DNA of 64,000 nt. Origin: Candidatus Thiodictyon syntrophicum (GTDB lineage: Bacteria > Pseudomonadota > Gammaproteobacteria > Chromatiales > Chromatiaceae). How positions within the stretch are numbered: the stretch's first letter is position 1; each line of letters begins with the position of its first letter. Below, one piece after another: positions 35,087 through 45,400 of the stretch. The position numbers and the translations under genes are program-made. The DNA is taken from assembly GCF_002813775.1 (NCBI RefSeq), contig NZ_CP020370.1:3993501-4057500 (forward strand), in the 5' to 3' direction. A model generated the notes under the pieces. It was not told the origin of the DNA, made no database searches, and saw only the letters and a program-made list of their open reading frames with translations.

Positions 35087-37351
35087 TCAGTCCGCTGCGA
35101 CACGCCCCAGCAGCGGTGCGAGCATCGCCTCGTAACGGCGCCAGCGCTCCACCGAGCGGCGGTACACGGGCTCGCGCACCTGGGTCACGCTGGCCGTGCG
35201 TACCAGGCGTTCGCCTTGGTGGAACTCCAGACAGGCCGGGTCCCAGGGCAGGCCCAGGAAGTCCAGCAGACGGCGGGTCTGGCCGACCTGGTCGGCGACC
35301 GTCTCCTCGTAGTCGATCTCCAGCATGGGCACCGGCAGGACCGCCCGCCAGTGCGCCATCAGCCGCTGGTAGGCGATGATCCGCTCGGCCAGGTGCCCCA
35401 GGTCGAAGGCCCAGCGGATCTCCTTGAACTGGGTCATCCAGCAGGACAAGGCCACATCGCGCACATCGCGCCGACAGTGGATGATGCGGGCCCGCGGGAA
35501 GGCGGTGATGATCCAGCCGAGCAGGCTGTAGTTGTCCGGCATCTTATCGACGATGTGCAGGACCTCGGCGTCCGCCCGCCCGGCCTTGCGCGCGAGCCCA
35601 TGCAGGGCCCCCAGATGGGCGGCGGCCAGGCGCCGCGTGACCTCCGGGGTCAGGTCCGGCAGGCAGGCGACCGGCCCGGTCGCGGCGGGCCGCCCGAGCG
35701 CCCGCGGCAGGGCGGCGAAGGCGCGGGCGGCGAAGTTGCGCTCGCCCACCCCATGGACCCGGGCATGGCTCGCCAGGATCTGCTCGGTCAGGGTGGTGCC
35801 GCTGCGCGGCATCCCGACGATGAAGACCGGCACCTCGCTTAAGTCCCCGTGGCCGCGGGTCTGGGCGAAGAACTCGGGTGTGAAGGCGGCCATCAGGGCA
35901 TCGCAATGGGCGGCATACTCGACCGGGTCATAGTGCCAGCCGCGCTCCGCCTTGTAGGTCCAGTGGCGGGCGTTGGCGGCCAGGGCGTGCTCGGCCGCCC
36001 GCCCGTAGTCCTTGAGGCCATCGTAATAGTGGGCAAGCCCGAAGTGCAGGGTCGCCTGGGCCCCGTCGCGCGCCCAGCGGGCGCCGAGCAACTGCTCCAT
36101 CCGCTCGGCGTCCGCGACCGGCAGTTGGCCGCGCAGGTTCTGCGCCAGGTTGGACAGGGCCGGGACACACTGCGGATTGACCTCCAGGGCCTCGCGGTTC
36201 ATGGCGTTCGCGGCCGTCACGTCCCCGGCGGAGGCCAGGATGCCGGCCAGCCGCGCCCGCGCACCGGCGTCCTCGGGGCGCAGGGCCACCGCCTCCCGGC
36301 AGGCGGCGATGGCCCCCGCGGCGTCACCGTCCTCCCACAGGGCCGCGCCCAGACCCAGGTGGCCGGTCGGGTGCTCGGGGTGGTCGGCCAGCAGGGCGCG
36401 GAATTGTTCGATGGCGGTCGGCACCTCGCCCGCCTCCAGGGTCGCCTCGGCCAGGGCGCAGCGGGTCTCGATCCGCTCGGGCTCCAGGGCCAGGGCCTGC
36501 CCGTACCAGGCGAGCGCCTGCGGCAGGTCCCCCACCTCGGCCCAGACCCCGCCGATCAGGGTCTTCAACTGCGCCGAGTCCGGGTCCAGTTCATGGGCCT
36601 GCGCATAGGCCGCCATCGCCGGTTCCAGGAGCCCCTCCAGACGGCGGGCGGTGCCCAGGCTCATCCAGGCGCGCGCGGCCTGCTGGCCGACGGTCGGGGA
36701 CAGGGCGCAGGCCCGCTCGCACAGCTCGAGCGCCCGCTCATGCTCGCCCAAGCCAAGCAGGGTGAGGCCCAGATTGCCCAGCGCGTGGGCCAGGTCCGGC
36801 GCCAGGGCGAGCGCCTGTTCGTAGGCGGCCACCGCGGCCCGCACCCGTCCCAACTCGCGCAGCGCATCGCCGCGATAGGCGTGCAGCAGGGCTTCGGCCG
36901 GGGGTGTCGCCAGGGCCTGGTCATAGGCGGCCAGGGCCCCGGCATAGTCCTCGGAAGCGAACAGTGCCGCGCCCAGGGTGACCAGGGCCGCCCGATAGCC
37001 GGGTTTCAGCGCCAGGGCGCGTCGGCAGGCCGCCGCAGCCTCGCCGTGGCGATGGGCGGCGCGCAGGGCGGCACCCAGGTTGGCCTGGTAGATCGGCTCG
37101 CCCGGCGCCAGGGTCGCCGCCCGCTCCAACCGCGCCACCGCCGTCGCGGTGTCGCCCTGCTGCAAGGCCGCGAGCCCGGCCAGGTTGAGCGCCCCATGGT
37201 GGTCCGGGGCCCGGGCCAGGACCCGCCCGGCCAGGTCCGCGGCGCGCGCGGCGCGACCGTCGCGCAGGGCGGCGAAGCCTGGTTCGAGCAGGGCGCGGGG
37301 GTTGGGGGCGGCGCCCCGCGGGGGGGAGCCGCGGCGGGTGGGTTTGCTCAT
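35087..37351 (-). CDS. TPR-repeat sulfotransferase-family protein
   Basis: A 754-residue protein. Residues about 20-470 are TPR repeats (ALNLAGLAALQQGDTATAVA, AYEQALALAPDLAHALGNLG and similar 34-residue units). The C-terminal 250 residues are a sulfotransferase domain: 5'-phosphosulfate-binding loop VFIVGMPRSGTTLTEQIL (about 507-520), later KMPDNYSLLGWI and the 3'-phosphate motif CRRDVRDVALSCW. The acceptor is unknown; such proteins often act on proteins or polysaccharides. ATG at 37351 is chosen; the 27 codons upstream in frame are Arg-rich and unlike the family. Confidence 0.85.
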   Translation of the reverse strand: MSKPTRRGSPPRGAAPNPRALLEPGFAALRDGRAARAADLAGRVLARAPDHHGALNLAGLAALQQGDTATAVARLERAATLAPGEPIYQANLGAALRAAHRHGEAAAACRRALALKPGYRAALVTLGAALFASEDYAGALAAYDQALATPPAEALLHAYRGDALRELGRVRAAVAAYEQALALAPDLAHALGNLGLTLLGLGEHERALELCERACALSPTVGQQAARAWMSLGTARRLEGLLEPAMAAYAQAHELDPDSAQLKTLIGGVWAEVGDLPQALAWYGQALALEPERIETRCALAEATLEAGEVPTAIEQFRALLADHPEHPTGHLGLGAALWEDGDAAGAIAACREAVALRPEDAGARARLAGILASAGDVTAANAMNREALEVNPQCVPALSNLAQNLRGQLPVADAERMEQLLGARWARDGAQATLHFGLAHYYDGLKDYGRAAEHALAANARHWTYKAERGWHYDPVEYAAHCDALMAAFTPEFFAQTRGHGDLSEVPVFIVGMPRSGTTLTEQILASHARVHGVGERNFAARAFAALPRALGRPAATGPVACLPDLTPEVTRRLAAAHLGALHGLARKAGRADAEVLHIVDKMPDNYSLLGWIITAFPRARIIHCRRDVRDVALSCWMTQFKEIRWAFDLGHLAERIIAYQRLMAHWRAVLPVPMLEIDYEETVADQVGQTRRLLDFLGLPWDPACLEFHQGERLVRTASVTQVREPVYRRSVERWRRYEAMLAPLLGRVAAD

Positions 37352-37440
37352 CGTAATGCTCCGGTGCGGTGGTCGGTCGCGAAACCTCCGGCGTGGTGCG
37401 CTAGTATGTAAGGAAGTAAGGCGTCCTTTCATCCGCGGGG

Positions 37441-37707
37441 GTGATCTTCATGCATGCCGAAGCCGGCGACATCTTGTCCATCATCACTGGGAGGATCACC
37501 AGTAAAGGCCAGACGACCGTGCCGAAGGAGGTCCGCGACGCACTCAGCGCCGGGCCAGGCGATCTTTTGGCTTGGGAGATCGCAGGGGACGGACGGGTCC
37601 GCGTCCGGCGCGCGGCACCGCTCGACCTGGACTATCTCCAGGCGCTGGAAGCGACCCTGAGAGAGTGGTCGTCGCCCGAGGACGACGAGGCCTTCCGTGA
37701 GCTATGA
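37441..37707 (+). CDS. AbrB/MazE-type antitoxin
   Basis: An 88-residue protein (or 85 from the ATG at 37450) with the swapped-hairpin AbrB motif GRITSKGQTTVPKEVRDAL and a C-terminal toxin-binding tail (EATLREWSSPEDDEAFREL). Its stop overlaps a GTG-started MazF-like frame. The antitoxin looks intact but its toxin is internally deleted. Confidence 0.85.
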   Translation: MIFMHAEAGDILSIITGRITSKGQTTVPKEVRDALSAGPGDLLAWEIAGDGRVRVRRAAPLDLDYLQALEATLREWSSPEDDEAFREL

Positions 37708-37819
37708 CACGCTGGACGTGATCCGTGTCCCGTTTCCGTTGATCCTTGGTAAGTCGGGCAGATTCTCGGCGGCTGATGCGGCGCGGCTGCGCCAACGCCT
37801 GGCCACCCTGTTCGGGTGA
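37697..37819 (+). pseudogene. MazF/PemK-type toxin with a large internal deletion
   Basis: A 40-residue frame starting GTG reads VSYDTLDVIRVPFP, the N-terminus of MazF/PemK-like toxins, then jumps to GRFSAADAARLRQRLATLFG, which resembles their C-terminal helix. Normal length is about 110. The centre, including the catalytic and RNA-binding core, is missing, so it should be non-toxic. It overlaps the antitoxin by 11 bases as a normal toxin would. Confidence 0.6.
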
Positions 37820-37960
37820 CGCACCAACCCTAATCGTTCAGCGCCTTGTTCTCGGTGGCTCGTTGGGCTTCGTTCCTTGGCCCAACGGCCATGTTCGGCG
37901 TGCCCACCCCTGTCCATGAAAAGGGCTCGCGGCAGCCGGGACGCAGAGCGTCCTCGGATG

Positions 37961-37987
37961 CATTCCCACGCGGAGCGTGGGAACGAG
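37961..37987. repeat. CATTCCCACGCGGAGCGTGGGAACGAG palindromic repeat unit
   Basis: A copy of the palindrome at 25749-25776 with one base missing in the centre. 37820-38062 otherwise shows GTTGGGC/GCCCAAC short inverted copies and no gene. Confidence 0.65.
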
Positions 37988-38062
37988 CGGGCACGATCCG
38001 GCACCGGTCGGTGCCGGTCGCGGCGGCAGGCCGCTCCCACCCCGCTCCGGGCGGGGCTGGCG

Positions 38063-39109
38063 CTAGACCCGACGGCGGCGATAGACCCCCATGCCGAAGA
38101 GCCCGATGCCGAGCAGCGGCAGCACGCCCGGGACCGGAACCTCGGTCGGCGCCCAGTTGACGATGTTGGCGGTATCGATCTTGCCGCCGCCCACCGCGGC
38201 CAGAAGCCCGGCGCCGTCGAGATCCTCCAGATCGTCGAAGACCCCGGTCCCGCCCTGGGCCGTCGCCACATCCGGGCTGAACTGCACGAACCACATCAGG
38301 CTCTGGGTCTCGCCGACACCGAGGTCGAGCGACCAGACGTCGGTGAAATAGTCGACAGAGTCATTGCCGGAATCCGTCCCCGGGACCGCCAGGGTATCCG
38401 ACGCCGCCTGCACCGTCCCCTCGCCATAGCGCACCAAGGTCAGCACCGGATCGGGGCCGTCGCCGCCGTCGCTGCTGATCAGCCAGCGGTCCGCCTGCTG
38501 GAAGTCGGCATCGCCACTGCTGGTGTCCTCGATTTGGGTATCGTCGTCGGAGCCCAGGGCGCCGCCGTAGAGGACCTCGACGGTCTGGTCGCTGTTGCCG
38601 GTATTGGTGAAGCTGGCCAAGACCCGCAGGGTGGGGCTGGCACCATCCATGAAGTAATCGAGCCGGGTGCCGATGTCGCCGATCGCCACCTGCGTGGTGT
38701 TGACGAAGGCCCCGGCACCGGTGGTGGTCAGGTCCACCTGGGTCCCGGGCTGCTGGAAGAAGGTGCCGTTGACGCGGATGCCGGCGAAGGAGTCGAAGGC
38801 GTCGGTCATGGTGCTGCCGGCCGTCTTCAGGGCCGCCTCGCCGATGCGAAAGGCCTCGGTACCACCCGTACCCGTGGCCCCGCCGACGGTGACGACCATG
38901 GACATGAAGGAGTTGTTGAGACCCGAGTAGTCGTTTGGGCGGGCGGCGGTGTTCACATGGCCATAGATCACCTGTCCGACGGTCAGGGTGAGTGGCAGAT
39001 TGACATTGGCCGCCTGGGCGGCACCGACCGCGACGGTGGCGGCGAGGCCTGCGGCCGGAAGGGCCAGACGCAGGCGGTCGAAGGGGTTGGACTGAGTGGC
39101 GGCGGACAT
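38063..39109 (-). CDS. PEP-CTERM sorting domain protein
   Basis: A 348-residue exported protein. Signal peptide about 1-35 (LRLALPAAGLAATVAVGAAQ then AA). The mature region is Thr/Gly/Asp-rich with beta structure (GTQVDLTTTGAGAFVNTTQ). The C-terminus is a classic PEP-CTERM signal: VPVPGVLPLLGIGLFGMG followed by YRRRR, with Val-Pro in place of the full PEP. An exosortase (EpsH/XrtA) elsewhere would cleave it. ATG at 39109 starts the signal peptide correctly. It diverges from a PrsT-like TPR gene, so both may belong to the exosortase-linked system. Confidence 0.9.
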   Translation of the reverse strand: MSAATQSNPFDRLRLALPAAGLAATVAVGAAQAANVNLPLTLTVGQVIYGHVNTAARPNDYSGLNNSFMSMVVTVGGATGTGGTEAFRIGEAALKTAGSTMTDAFDSFAGIRVNGTFFQQPGTQVDLTTTGAGAFVNTTQVAIGDIGTRLDYFMDGASPTLRVLASFTNTGNSDQTVEVLYGGALGSDDDTQIEDTSSGDADFQQADRWLISSDGGDGPDPVLTLVRYGEGTVQAASDTLAVPGTDSGNDSVDYFTDVWSLDLGVGETQSLMWFVQFSPDVATAQGGTGVFDDLEDLDGAGLLAAVGGGKIDTANIVNWAPTEVPVPGVLPLLGIGLFGMGVYRRRRV

Positions 39110-39391
39110 CGGCTGTGGTCTCCGGTTTGGTTGGCGCGGACGGGGCGGGAATGAGGTCGCGGGGGTGATCCGCAACCCGTTTTCCGGGCATTTTGAGCAA
39201 TTCTCGTGCCTGCGTATTTTTTTCATATTCTTTCATAAGGTTGTAAATCGCCCCCCCCCCGGCACACACCTGACCGACGTAAGTGTAAAATTTTCTGACA
39301 GCCGGGCATCCCGGCCGCCGTCGTCCGGGGATTGCGCCGGGCGGCGCACCTTGGTGCAATGGCGTGCCGCCCGTTCCACCCGGAGAACCCC
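39110..39391. promoter_or_regulatory. divergent promoter region between the PEP-CTERM and PrsT-like genes
   Basis: 280 bp with an AT-rich core (39205-39245, TGCGTATTTTTTTCATATTC) and a run of ten C at 39250-39259. No -24/-12 or -35/-10 pair could be assigned with confidence. It must serve both divergent genes. Confidence 0.35.
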
Positions 39392-42178
39392 ATGTCCCTG
39401 CGCCCGCTCATCTTCTACTGCCTCTGCCTGCTTGCGACGGCACCCGCCGAGACCGCCGCCGAGCACCCGTCCGACCCCCTGGCCGAGGCGCGGGCCGCCT
39501 GGGCGGCCGGCGACCCGGCGGCGGCGCGCATCCACCTGAACACCCTGCTGCAAGGCCACCCCGATGACCCCGCGGCCCGGCTGCTGCAAGCGCGCCTGGC
39601 CCTGGACCTGGCGCAGCCGGCCCTGGCGGCGGAGGCGGTGGCGCGGGCGCGGGCGGCCGGGGCGGTGCGCGCCGATTGGCTGATCCCCTGGGGCGATGCG
39701 CTGCTGCGCCAGGGACGCTTCGCCGACGTGCTGGCGGAGGTGACGGCGGAGCCCGCCGACCCGGCCCCGCTGGCGGCGCAGATCGCCCGGGTACGGGCCG
39801 AGGCACTGTACGGACTCGGCCGGGCGGACGAGGCGGCGGCGGCCATCGACGCGGCCCTGGCCCTGGACCCGGCGAGTGCCCGCCCCCTGGCGGCGCGGGC
39901 CGGCTGGGCGCTGGCGCGGGGTGATCAGGCGGCGGCGCGCGCCGACCTGGAACGTGCGACAGCGTTGGAGCCGACGGCGGGTCTGGCCTGGGAGATGCTG
40001 GGTGCGCTGGAGCACCGCAGCGGTAATCTCAAGGGCGCCGCGGCCGCCTATGACCGCGCCATCGCGTCCCAGGCGGCCCCCTGGCCGGTCTATCAGAAGC
40101 GCGCCCTGCTGCGCATCGAGACCGGGAAGCTCGCCGAGGCGGCGGCGGATGTGGAGCAGACGGCGCGCTGGCGGCCCGATGTCGCCGGTCTCGCCTATGC
40201 CCGCGGCCGGCTCGCCCTGGCCCGCGGGCAGCTCGCACCGGCCCTGGACGAGTTCGAGGGTTATCTGCGCGCCCAGCCCCAGGACCATGAGGCGGCCTAT
40301 TACGCGGCCGTCGCCCTGATCGGGCTCGGCCGGTTGCCGGCGGCGGAGGAGTCGCTGGTGCGCGTGACCAAGGCCGCACCCACATTGGCACAGCCGGCCC
40401 TGCTGCTGGCGCGGCTGCGGCTGGAGCGCGGCGACCCGGCCGGCGCGGCGGCGCTGCTGCGGCCGCTGGCCGGTCCCGGCGCCCCGCCGGCCCTGCGCCG
40501 CACCCTGCTGCAAGCACTGCTGGCCCAGGGCCAGGACGCCGCGGCCGATGCCCTGCTGGCTGAACTGGCCGCCGCCGCGCCGGACGATGTCGCGCTCGGC
40601 GTCGCCCAGGCCGCGCGTCTCCTGGCGACCGGGGACACCGCCGCGGGGCTGACGGCGGCGCGTGCGGTCGTCGCCCGCCACCCGGCCGACGGGGAGGCGC
40701 GGCTGCTGCTGATCCGCGCCCTGACCGCCGCCAAGGAGCCCCAGGAGGCATTGGCAGAGGCCCAGTTCCTGGCCCAGGCGGCCCCCAAGGACGCGCGGGC
40801 GCTCAATGCCTTAGGAACCGCCCAGGCGCAGAACGGCGACCCCGCGGGGGCGCGCGCCACCCTGGAACGGGCGGCCACGGCCGGGGGGCCGGGCGCGGCG
40901 GACGCGGCCCTGAGCCTGGCGCGGCTCGAACTGGCGGGGGGCGCGACTGAGGCGGCGACCGCCGCCCTGGAAGGGGCGCTGGCGGCCGACCCCGACGATC
41001 CGCGCCTGGTGACGGCCCTGGCCGGGCTCGAGACCGCGACCACGGGCAAGGGCAGCACTGCGGCGATCACACGCCTGCGCGCGGCCCAGGCGACGCACCC
41101 GGCCGACCTGACCCTGCGGTTGCGCCTGGCCCGCACCCTGCTCCAGGCCAAACAGCCGGGCGAGGCCCTGGCCCTGCTCACCGCGGCCCCGGCCGACCAG
41201 GCCGGACGCCCGGCCGTGCTGCGGCTTAAGGGTGCGGCGGCCCTGGCCGCCGGGCAGGCGGGCGCGGCGGTGACGGCCTTCGAGCGCCTCGCCGCCCAGC
41301 GCCCCGGCGCGGCTGGCCCCCGCTGCCTGCTGGCGCGGGCCCAGACCCAGGGGGGCCAGCCCGCGGCGGCCCGGGCGACGCTGCTGGCGGCCTGGCGGCT
41401 GGCGCCGGAGGCCCCGTGCCTGCTCCCGGCCTTGAACCAGTTGGCCCGGTCGCTGCCGGACGCCGCGGCGCGGCAGGACCTGTTCGACCGTCTGGAGCGG
41501 GACACCGGCGACGACCGGCAGATACGCCTGGCGCGGCGAATCGGTACGGCCGCCGAGGGTGACCCGGACGGGGTGGCGGCGCTCCTCACGGAGGCCCTGC
41601 GGCGGTCGCCCGAGCGCCGTGGGGTGCTGTTGGCCCTGATCGCACACGAACAGGGCCGCGGCCAGGGGCCCCAGGCCAGCCGCCTGGCCGCGGACTGGCT
41701 GGCCCGCCACCCGGACGACACCGGGGTCCGCTTGCAGTTGGCGGAGGGCCTGGCCGCGCAGGGCGATGCCACGGGCGCCATTGCCGCCTACGACAGTGCC
41801 CTGGCGGCACTGCCGGAGACCGCGCCCGCCGCCGCTGGGGCGGCCGCCCGGCTGGCCCTGCTGGTGCAAACCCAAGACCCGCGGCGGGCGCTCGCGTTGG
41901 CCGAGCGCGCCCACCGGCTGGCGCCCACGGATGGCGACGTCGCGGACACTTTGGGACGGCTGCTGCTCGACGGCGGGGAGCCGGCGCGGGCGCTGGCCCC
42001 GCTCGCCGCGGCGCGGCGCCAGCGCCCGGACGACCCCGGGATCAGCTACCGCTATGCCCGCGCCCTGGCCGCGACCGGCGACCCGGGGCAGGCCCGGCGT
42101 CTGTTGCTCGGGATCCTGGACCGGCAGTTCGCCGAGCACGCGCAAGCCATCGCCTTGCTGGGGCAATTGGGGGACTGA
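39392..42178 (+). CDS. large TPR protein, PrsT-like (PEP-CTERM system)
   Basis: A 928-residue, Ala-rich protein with about 20 TPR units from residue 25 to the end (DPLAEARAAWAAGDPAAARI, ALAEAQFLAQAAPKDARALN). The N-terminus is a signal-like hydrophobic stretch (LRPLIFYCLCLLATAPAETA), with Cys residues that may be a lipobox. Long TPR proteins of this size accompany exosortase/PEP-CTERM loci (PrsT). It lies divergent to a PEP-CTERM protein and upstream of uvrA. The protein is very repetitive at DNA level, so annotation of unit number is approximate. The start is ATG at 39392. Confidence 0.78.
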   Translation: MSLRPLIFYCLCLLATAPAETAAEHPSDPLAEARAAWAAGDPAAARIHLNTLLQGHPDDPAARLLQARLALDLAQPALAAEAVARARAAGAVRADWLIPWGDALLRQGRFADVLAEVTAEPADPAPLAAQIARVRAEALYGLGRADEAAAAIDAALALDPASARPLAARAGWALARGDQAAARADLERATALEPTAGLAWEMLGALEHRSGNLKGAAAAYDRAIASQAAPWPVYQKRALLRIETGKLAEAAADVEQTARWRPDVAGLAYARGRLALARGQLAPALDEFEGYLRAQPQDHEAAYYAAVALIGLGRLPAAEESLVRVTKAAPTLAQPALLLARLRLERGDPAGAAALLRPLAGPGAPPALRRTLLQALLAQGQDAAADALLAELAAAAPDDVALGVAQAARLLATGDTAAGLTAARAVVARHPADGEARLLLIRALTAAKEPQEALAEAQFLAQAAPKDARALNALGTAQAQNGDPAGARATLERAATAGGPGAADAALSLARLELAGGATEAATAALEGALAADPDDPRLVTALAGLETATTGKGSTAAITRLRAAQATHPADLTLRLRLARTLLQAKQPGEALALLTAAPADQAGRPAVLRLKGAAALAAGQAGAAVTAFERLAAQRPGAAGPRCLLARAQTQGGQPAAARATLLAAWRLAPEAPCLLPALNQLARSLPDAAARQDLFDRLERDTGDDRQIRLARRIGTAAEGDPDGVAALLTEALRRSPERRGVLLALIAHEQGRGQGPQASRLAADWLARHPDDTGVRLQLAEGLAAQGDATGAIAAYDSALAALPETAPAAAGAAARLALLVQTQDPRRALALAERAHRLAPTDGDVADTLGRLLLDGGEPARALAPLAAARRQRPDDPGISYRYARALAATGDPGQARRLLLGILDRQFAEHAQAIALLGQLGD

Positions 42179-42412
42179 TGCGCCCGAGCCGTCCGGCGCG
42201 GGCGGGTCATGCCGGTCTCAGGTGGAGAAGAGCAGCCGGAAGCAACTGCCCGCGCCGACCGGTCCCACTGCAGGCCGACCGCCGCGTCGGCGCGGCGACC
42301 AGCCGCGCGGGCCGCCCGCTCAGTCCACGCGGACGAGCGCACGAAAGGTGCCCCGCTTGCGCCCTGAAATGGCACCATAGGAGAGCCCCGAACGCCCGCG
42401 AGCCCCGTCCCC
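42179..42412. other. gap before uvrA, no gene seen
   Basis: No convincing coding sequence or repeat of a known family. Probably contains the uvrA promoter. Confidence 0.35.
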
Positions 42413-45400
42413 ATGCCGAGTGACCCGAACCAACCGCATCCCCATGAGCGCATCCGCCTGCGCGGGGTGCGCCAGAACAATCTCAAGAACCTGGATCTGG
42501 ACCTGCCGCTCGGTCAGTTGATCGTGGTCACCGGGGTCTCGGGCTCCGGCAAGTCGTCGCTCGCCTTCGATACGGTCTACGCCGAGGGCCAGCGGCGCTA
42601 TGTGGAGACCTTCTCACCCTATGCCCGGCAGTTCCTGGACCGCATGGACAGGCCCGCGGCGGACCGGATCGAGGGCATCCCGCCGGCCATTGCCATCGAC
42701 CAGACCAATACGGTGCGCAACTCCCGCTCGACCGTCGGGACCATGACTGAACTGGCGGATTACCTGAAGCTGCTGTTCGCCCGCGCGGCGCGGCTCTTCT
42801 GCCGAGGCTGTGGGCGGGAGGTCCGGCGTGACACACCGGAGTCCGTCTGGGAACAACTGACGCGCGACGCGGAGCGCCCGCGGGTACAGGTCTGCTTCCC
42901 AGTGGCCGTGCCGGAGTCGCTGGGTGCCGAGGAGGTCCGGCAGATGCTCGCCCAACAGGGCTATGTGCGGCTCTTGGACGGGGACGGTCCGGCGCTGACC
43001 GTGGTCCAGGACCGGCTGCGGCTCACCGACGAGCACCGGGGCCGCGCCCTGGAGGCGATCGAGACCGCGCTGGAGCGCGGCCATGGGCGGCTGCTGGTCT
43101 ATCCGGTCGGACCGGGGCAGGAAACCGGTGCGCCCTGGCGCTTCTCCGCCGACCTGCACTGCCCGGACTGTGACCTGACCTATCGGGAACCCCTGCCCAA
43201 TCTCTTCTCCTTCAACTCGCCCATCGGTGCCTGCGAGACCTGTCGGGGCTTCGGCCGGACCATCGGGATCGACTGGGGGCTGGTGGTCCCGGACCCGGGC
43301 AAATCGCTGATCGAAGGGGCCATCAAGCCTATCCAGTCGGACAGCTATGCGGAAGTCCAAGAGGAGCTGATGGGCTTTGCCCACCGCCGCGGCCTCCCGA
43401 CCGACGTGCCCTGGCGCGACCTACCCCAGGCGGACCGAGACTGGGTGATCGAGGGCGAGGGCGAGTGGGACGCCGGGGTCTGGTTCGGCATCCGCCGCTT
43501 TTTCGCCTGGCTGGAGGCGCGCGCGTACAAGATGCATGTGCGGGTGCTGCTGTCGCGCTACCGGTCCTATGAGACCTGTCACAGTTGCAATGGGGCCAGG
43601 CTGAAGGACGAGGCCCTGGGGTGGCGCCTGGGAGCGCGGGCGTCCCGCCCGCCCGCGGGCGGGACGCCCGCGCTCCTCAACCTGCCCGAGCTGATGGCCC
43701 TGCCCGCGGAGCGCTGCCGGGACTTCTTCGCCGCGCTGGTGCTCCCGCCGGCCCTGGACCAAGCGATGGACTTGGTGCTGACCGAGATCCGCTCGCGCCT
43801 CACCTATCTGTGCGCCGTGGGCCTGCCCTACCTGACGCTCGACCGTCAGTCGCGCACCCTCTCGGGCGGGGAGGTGCAGCGGATCAATCTGACCACCGCT
43901 CTCGGCACCTCGCTCGTCAACACGCTGTTCGTGCTCGACGAGCCGAGCATCGGCCTGCACCCCCGCGACCTGGATCGGGTGCTGGGCGTCCTGCGCCGCC
44001 TGCGCGACCAGGGCAATTCGCTCCTGGTGGTGGAGCACGACCCGCAGTTGATGCGGGCGGCGGATCGCATCATCGACATCGGTCCCGGCCCCGGGGAGCA
44101 CGGCGGCCAGGTCTGCTTCCAGGGGACGCCCACAGAGCTATTGGCGGCGGACGGCTCGCTGACCGGGGACTATCTGGCCGGCCGCCGCCGGGTGGCCGCG
44201 CCCCGCGCCCCCAACCCGCCCGCGCCGGACGGACCCTGCATCCGCATCCGCGGGGCGCGCGCCCACAACCTCAAGGGCCTTGATGTTGCGATCCCGCTGC
44301 ACCGGCTGGTGGTAGTAACCGGGGTCTCGGGCTCCGGCAAGTCCACCCTGATCGGGGATGTACTCTACCGGGCGCTGTGCCAGCGCAAGGGTCACCCGGA
44401 GGAGGCCCCGGGGGAGTTCGACGGCATCGACGGGGACGAACTGATCGCGGACGTGACCCTGCTGGACCAGTCCCCGATCGGCCGGACCTCGCGCTCCAAC
44501 CCGGCAAGCTTCGTCGGCGCCCTGGACGTGCTGCGCAAGCGCTTCGCCGCGCTGCCGCTGGCCAAGGAGCGCGGCTACACGGCCGGCACCTTCAGCTTCA
44601 ACGCCGGCACCGGGCGCTGCCCCACCTGCGGGGGCAACGGCTTCGAGCACCTGGAGATGCAGTTCCTCTCCGACGTCTATCTGCGCTGCCCGGACTGCGA
44701 CGGGCGCCGCTACCGGGCGGAGGTCCTGGAGCTCCGGCTCCCGGACCCGGCGGACGGGGGCGCCGAGTTGTCCATCGCCGACGTGCTCGACCTCACGGCG
44801 ACTGAGGCCCTGGTCCGGTTCGCCGACGACCGGGAACTGGCGCGGGCACTGGAGCCGCTGACCGCCGTGGGGCTCGGTTACCTGCGCCTGGGCCAGCCGG
44901 TCCCGACCCTGTCCGGCGGCGAGGCGCAACGCTTGAAGCTGGCCGGACACCTGTGCAAGACGGGACGGAGCAAGGGCCGCGGCGGTCTCGGGTCCACGAC
45001 CCAGGGGCTCTTGTTCCTGATGGACGAGCCGACCACCGGGCTGCACCCGGCGGACGTCGCCGTGCTGCTGGCGGCGCTGCGGCGGCTGCTCGACCAGGGT
45101 CACTCGCTGGTGGTGATCGAGCACAACCTGGACCTGATCGCGGCGGCCGACTGGCTGATCGACCTGGGCCCCGAGGGCGGCGACGGCGGCGGCGAGCTGG
45201 TCGCCGTCGGCACTCCGGCGGACCTGGCAAGGGAGCCCGGGCGTCCCGCCCGGGCTTTGCTGAGCCATACGGCACTGGCCCTGCGCGACTATCTGGAGCA
45301 AGCAGCCGCCGGCCCGATGACGCCAAGCTTAGGCGACGCACTAGCCGATGGGTCCGATCGCGGCGAAGACGCCGCTCCCACAAGGATCGGCGCCATCGCC

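Noticed and set aside
39233-42166. Several long minus-strand frames opposite the TPR protein
   Set aside because: Ala/Gly/Arg-rich shadows of an Ala-rich TPR gene.
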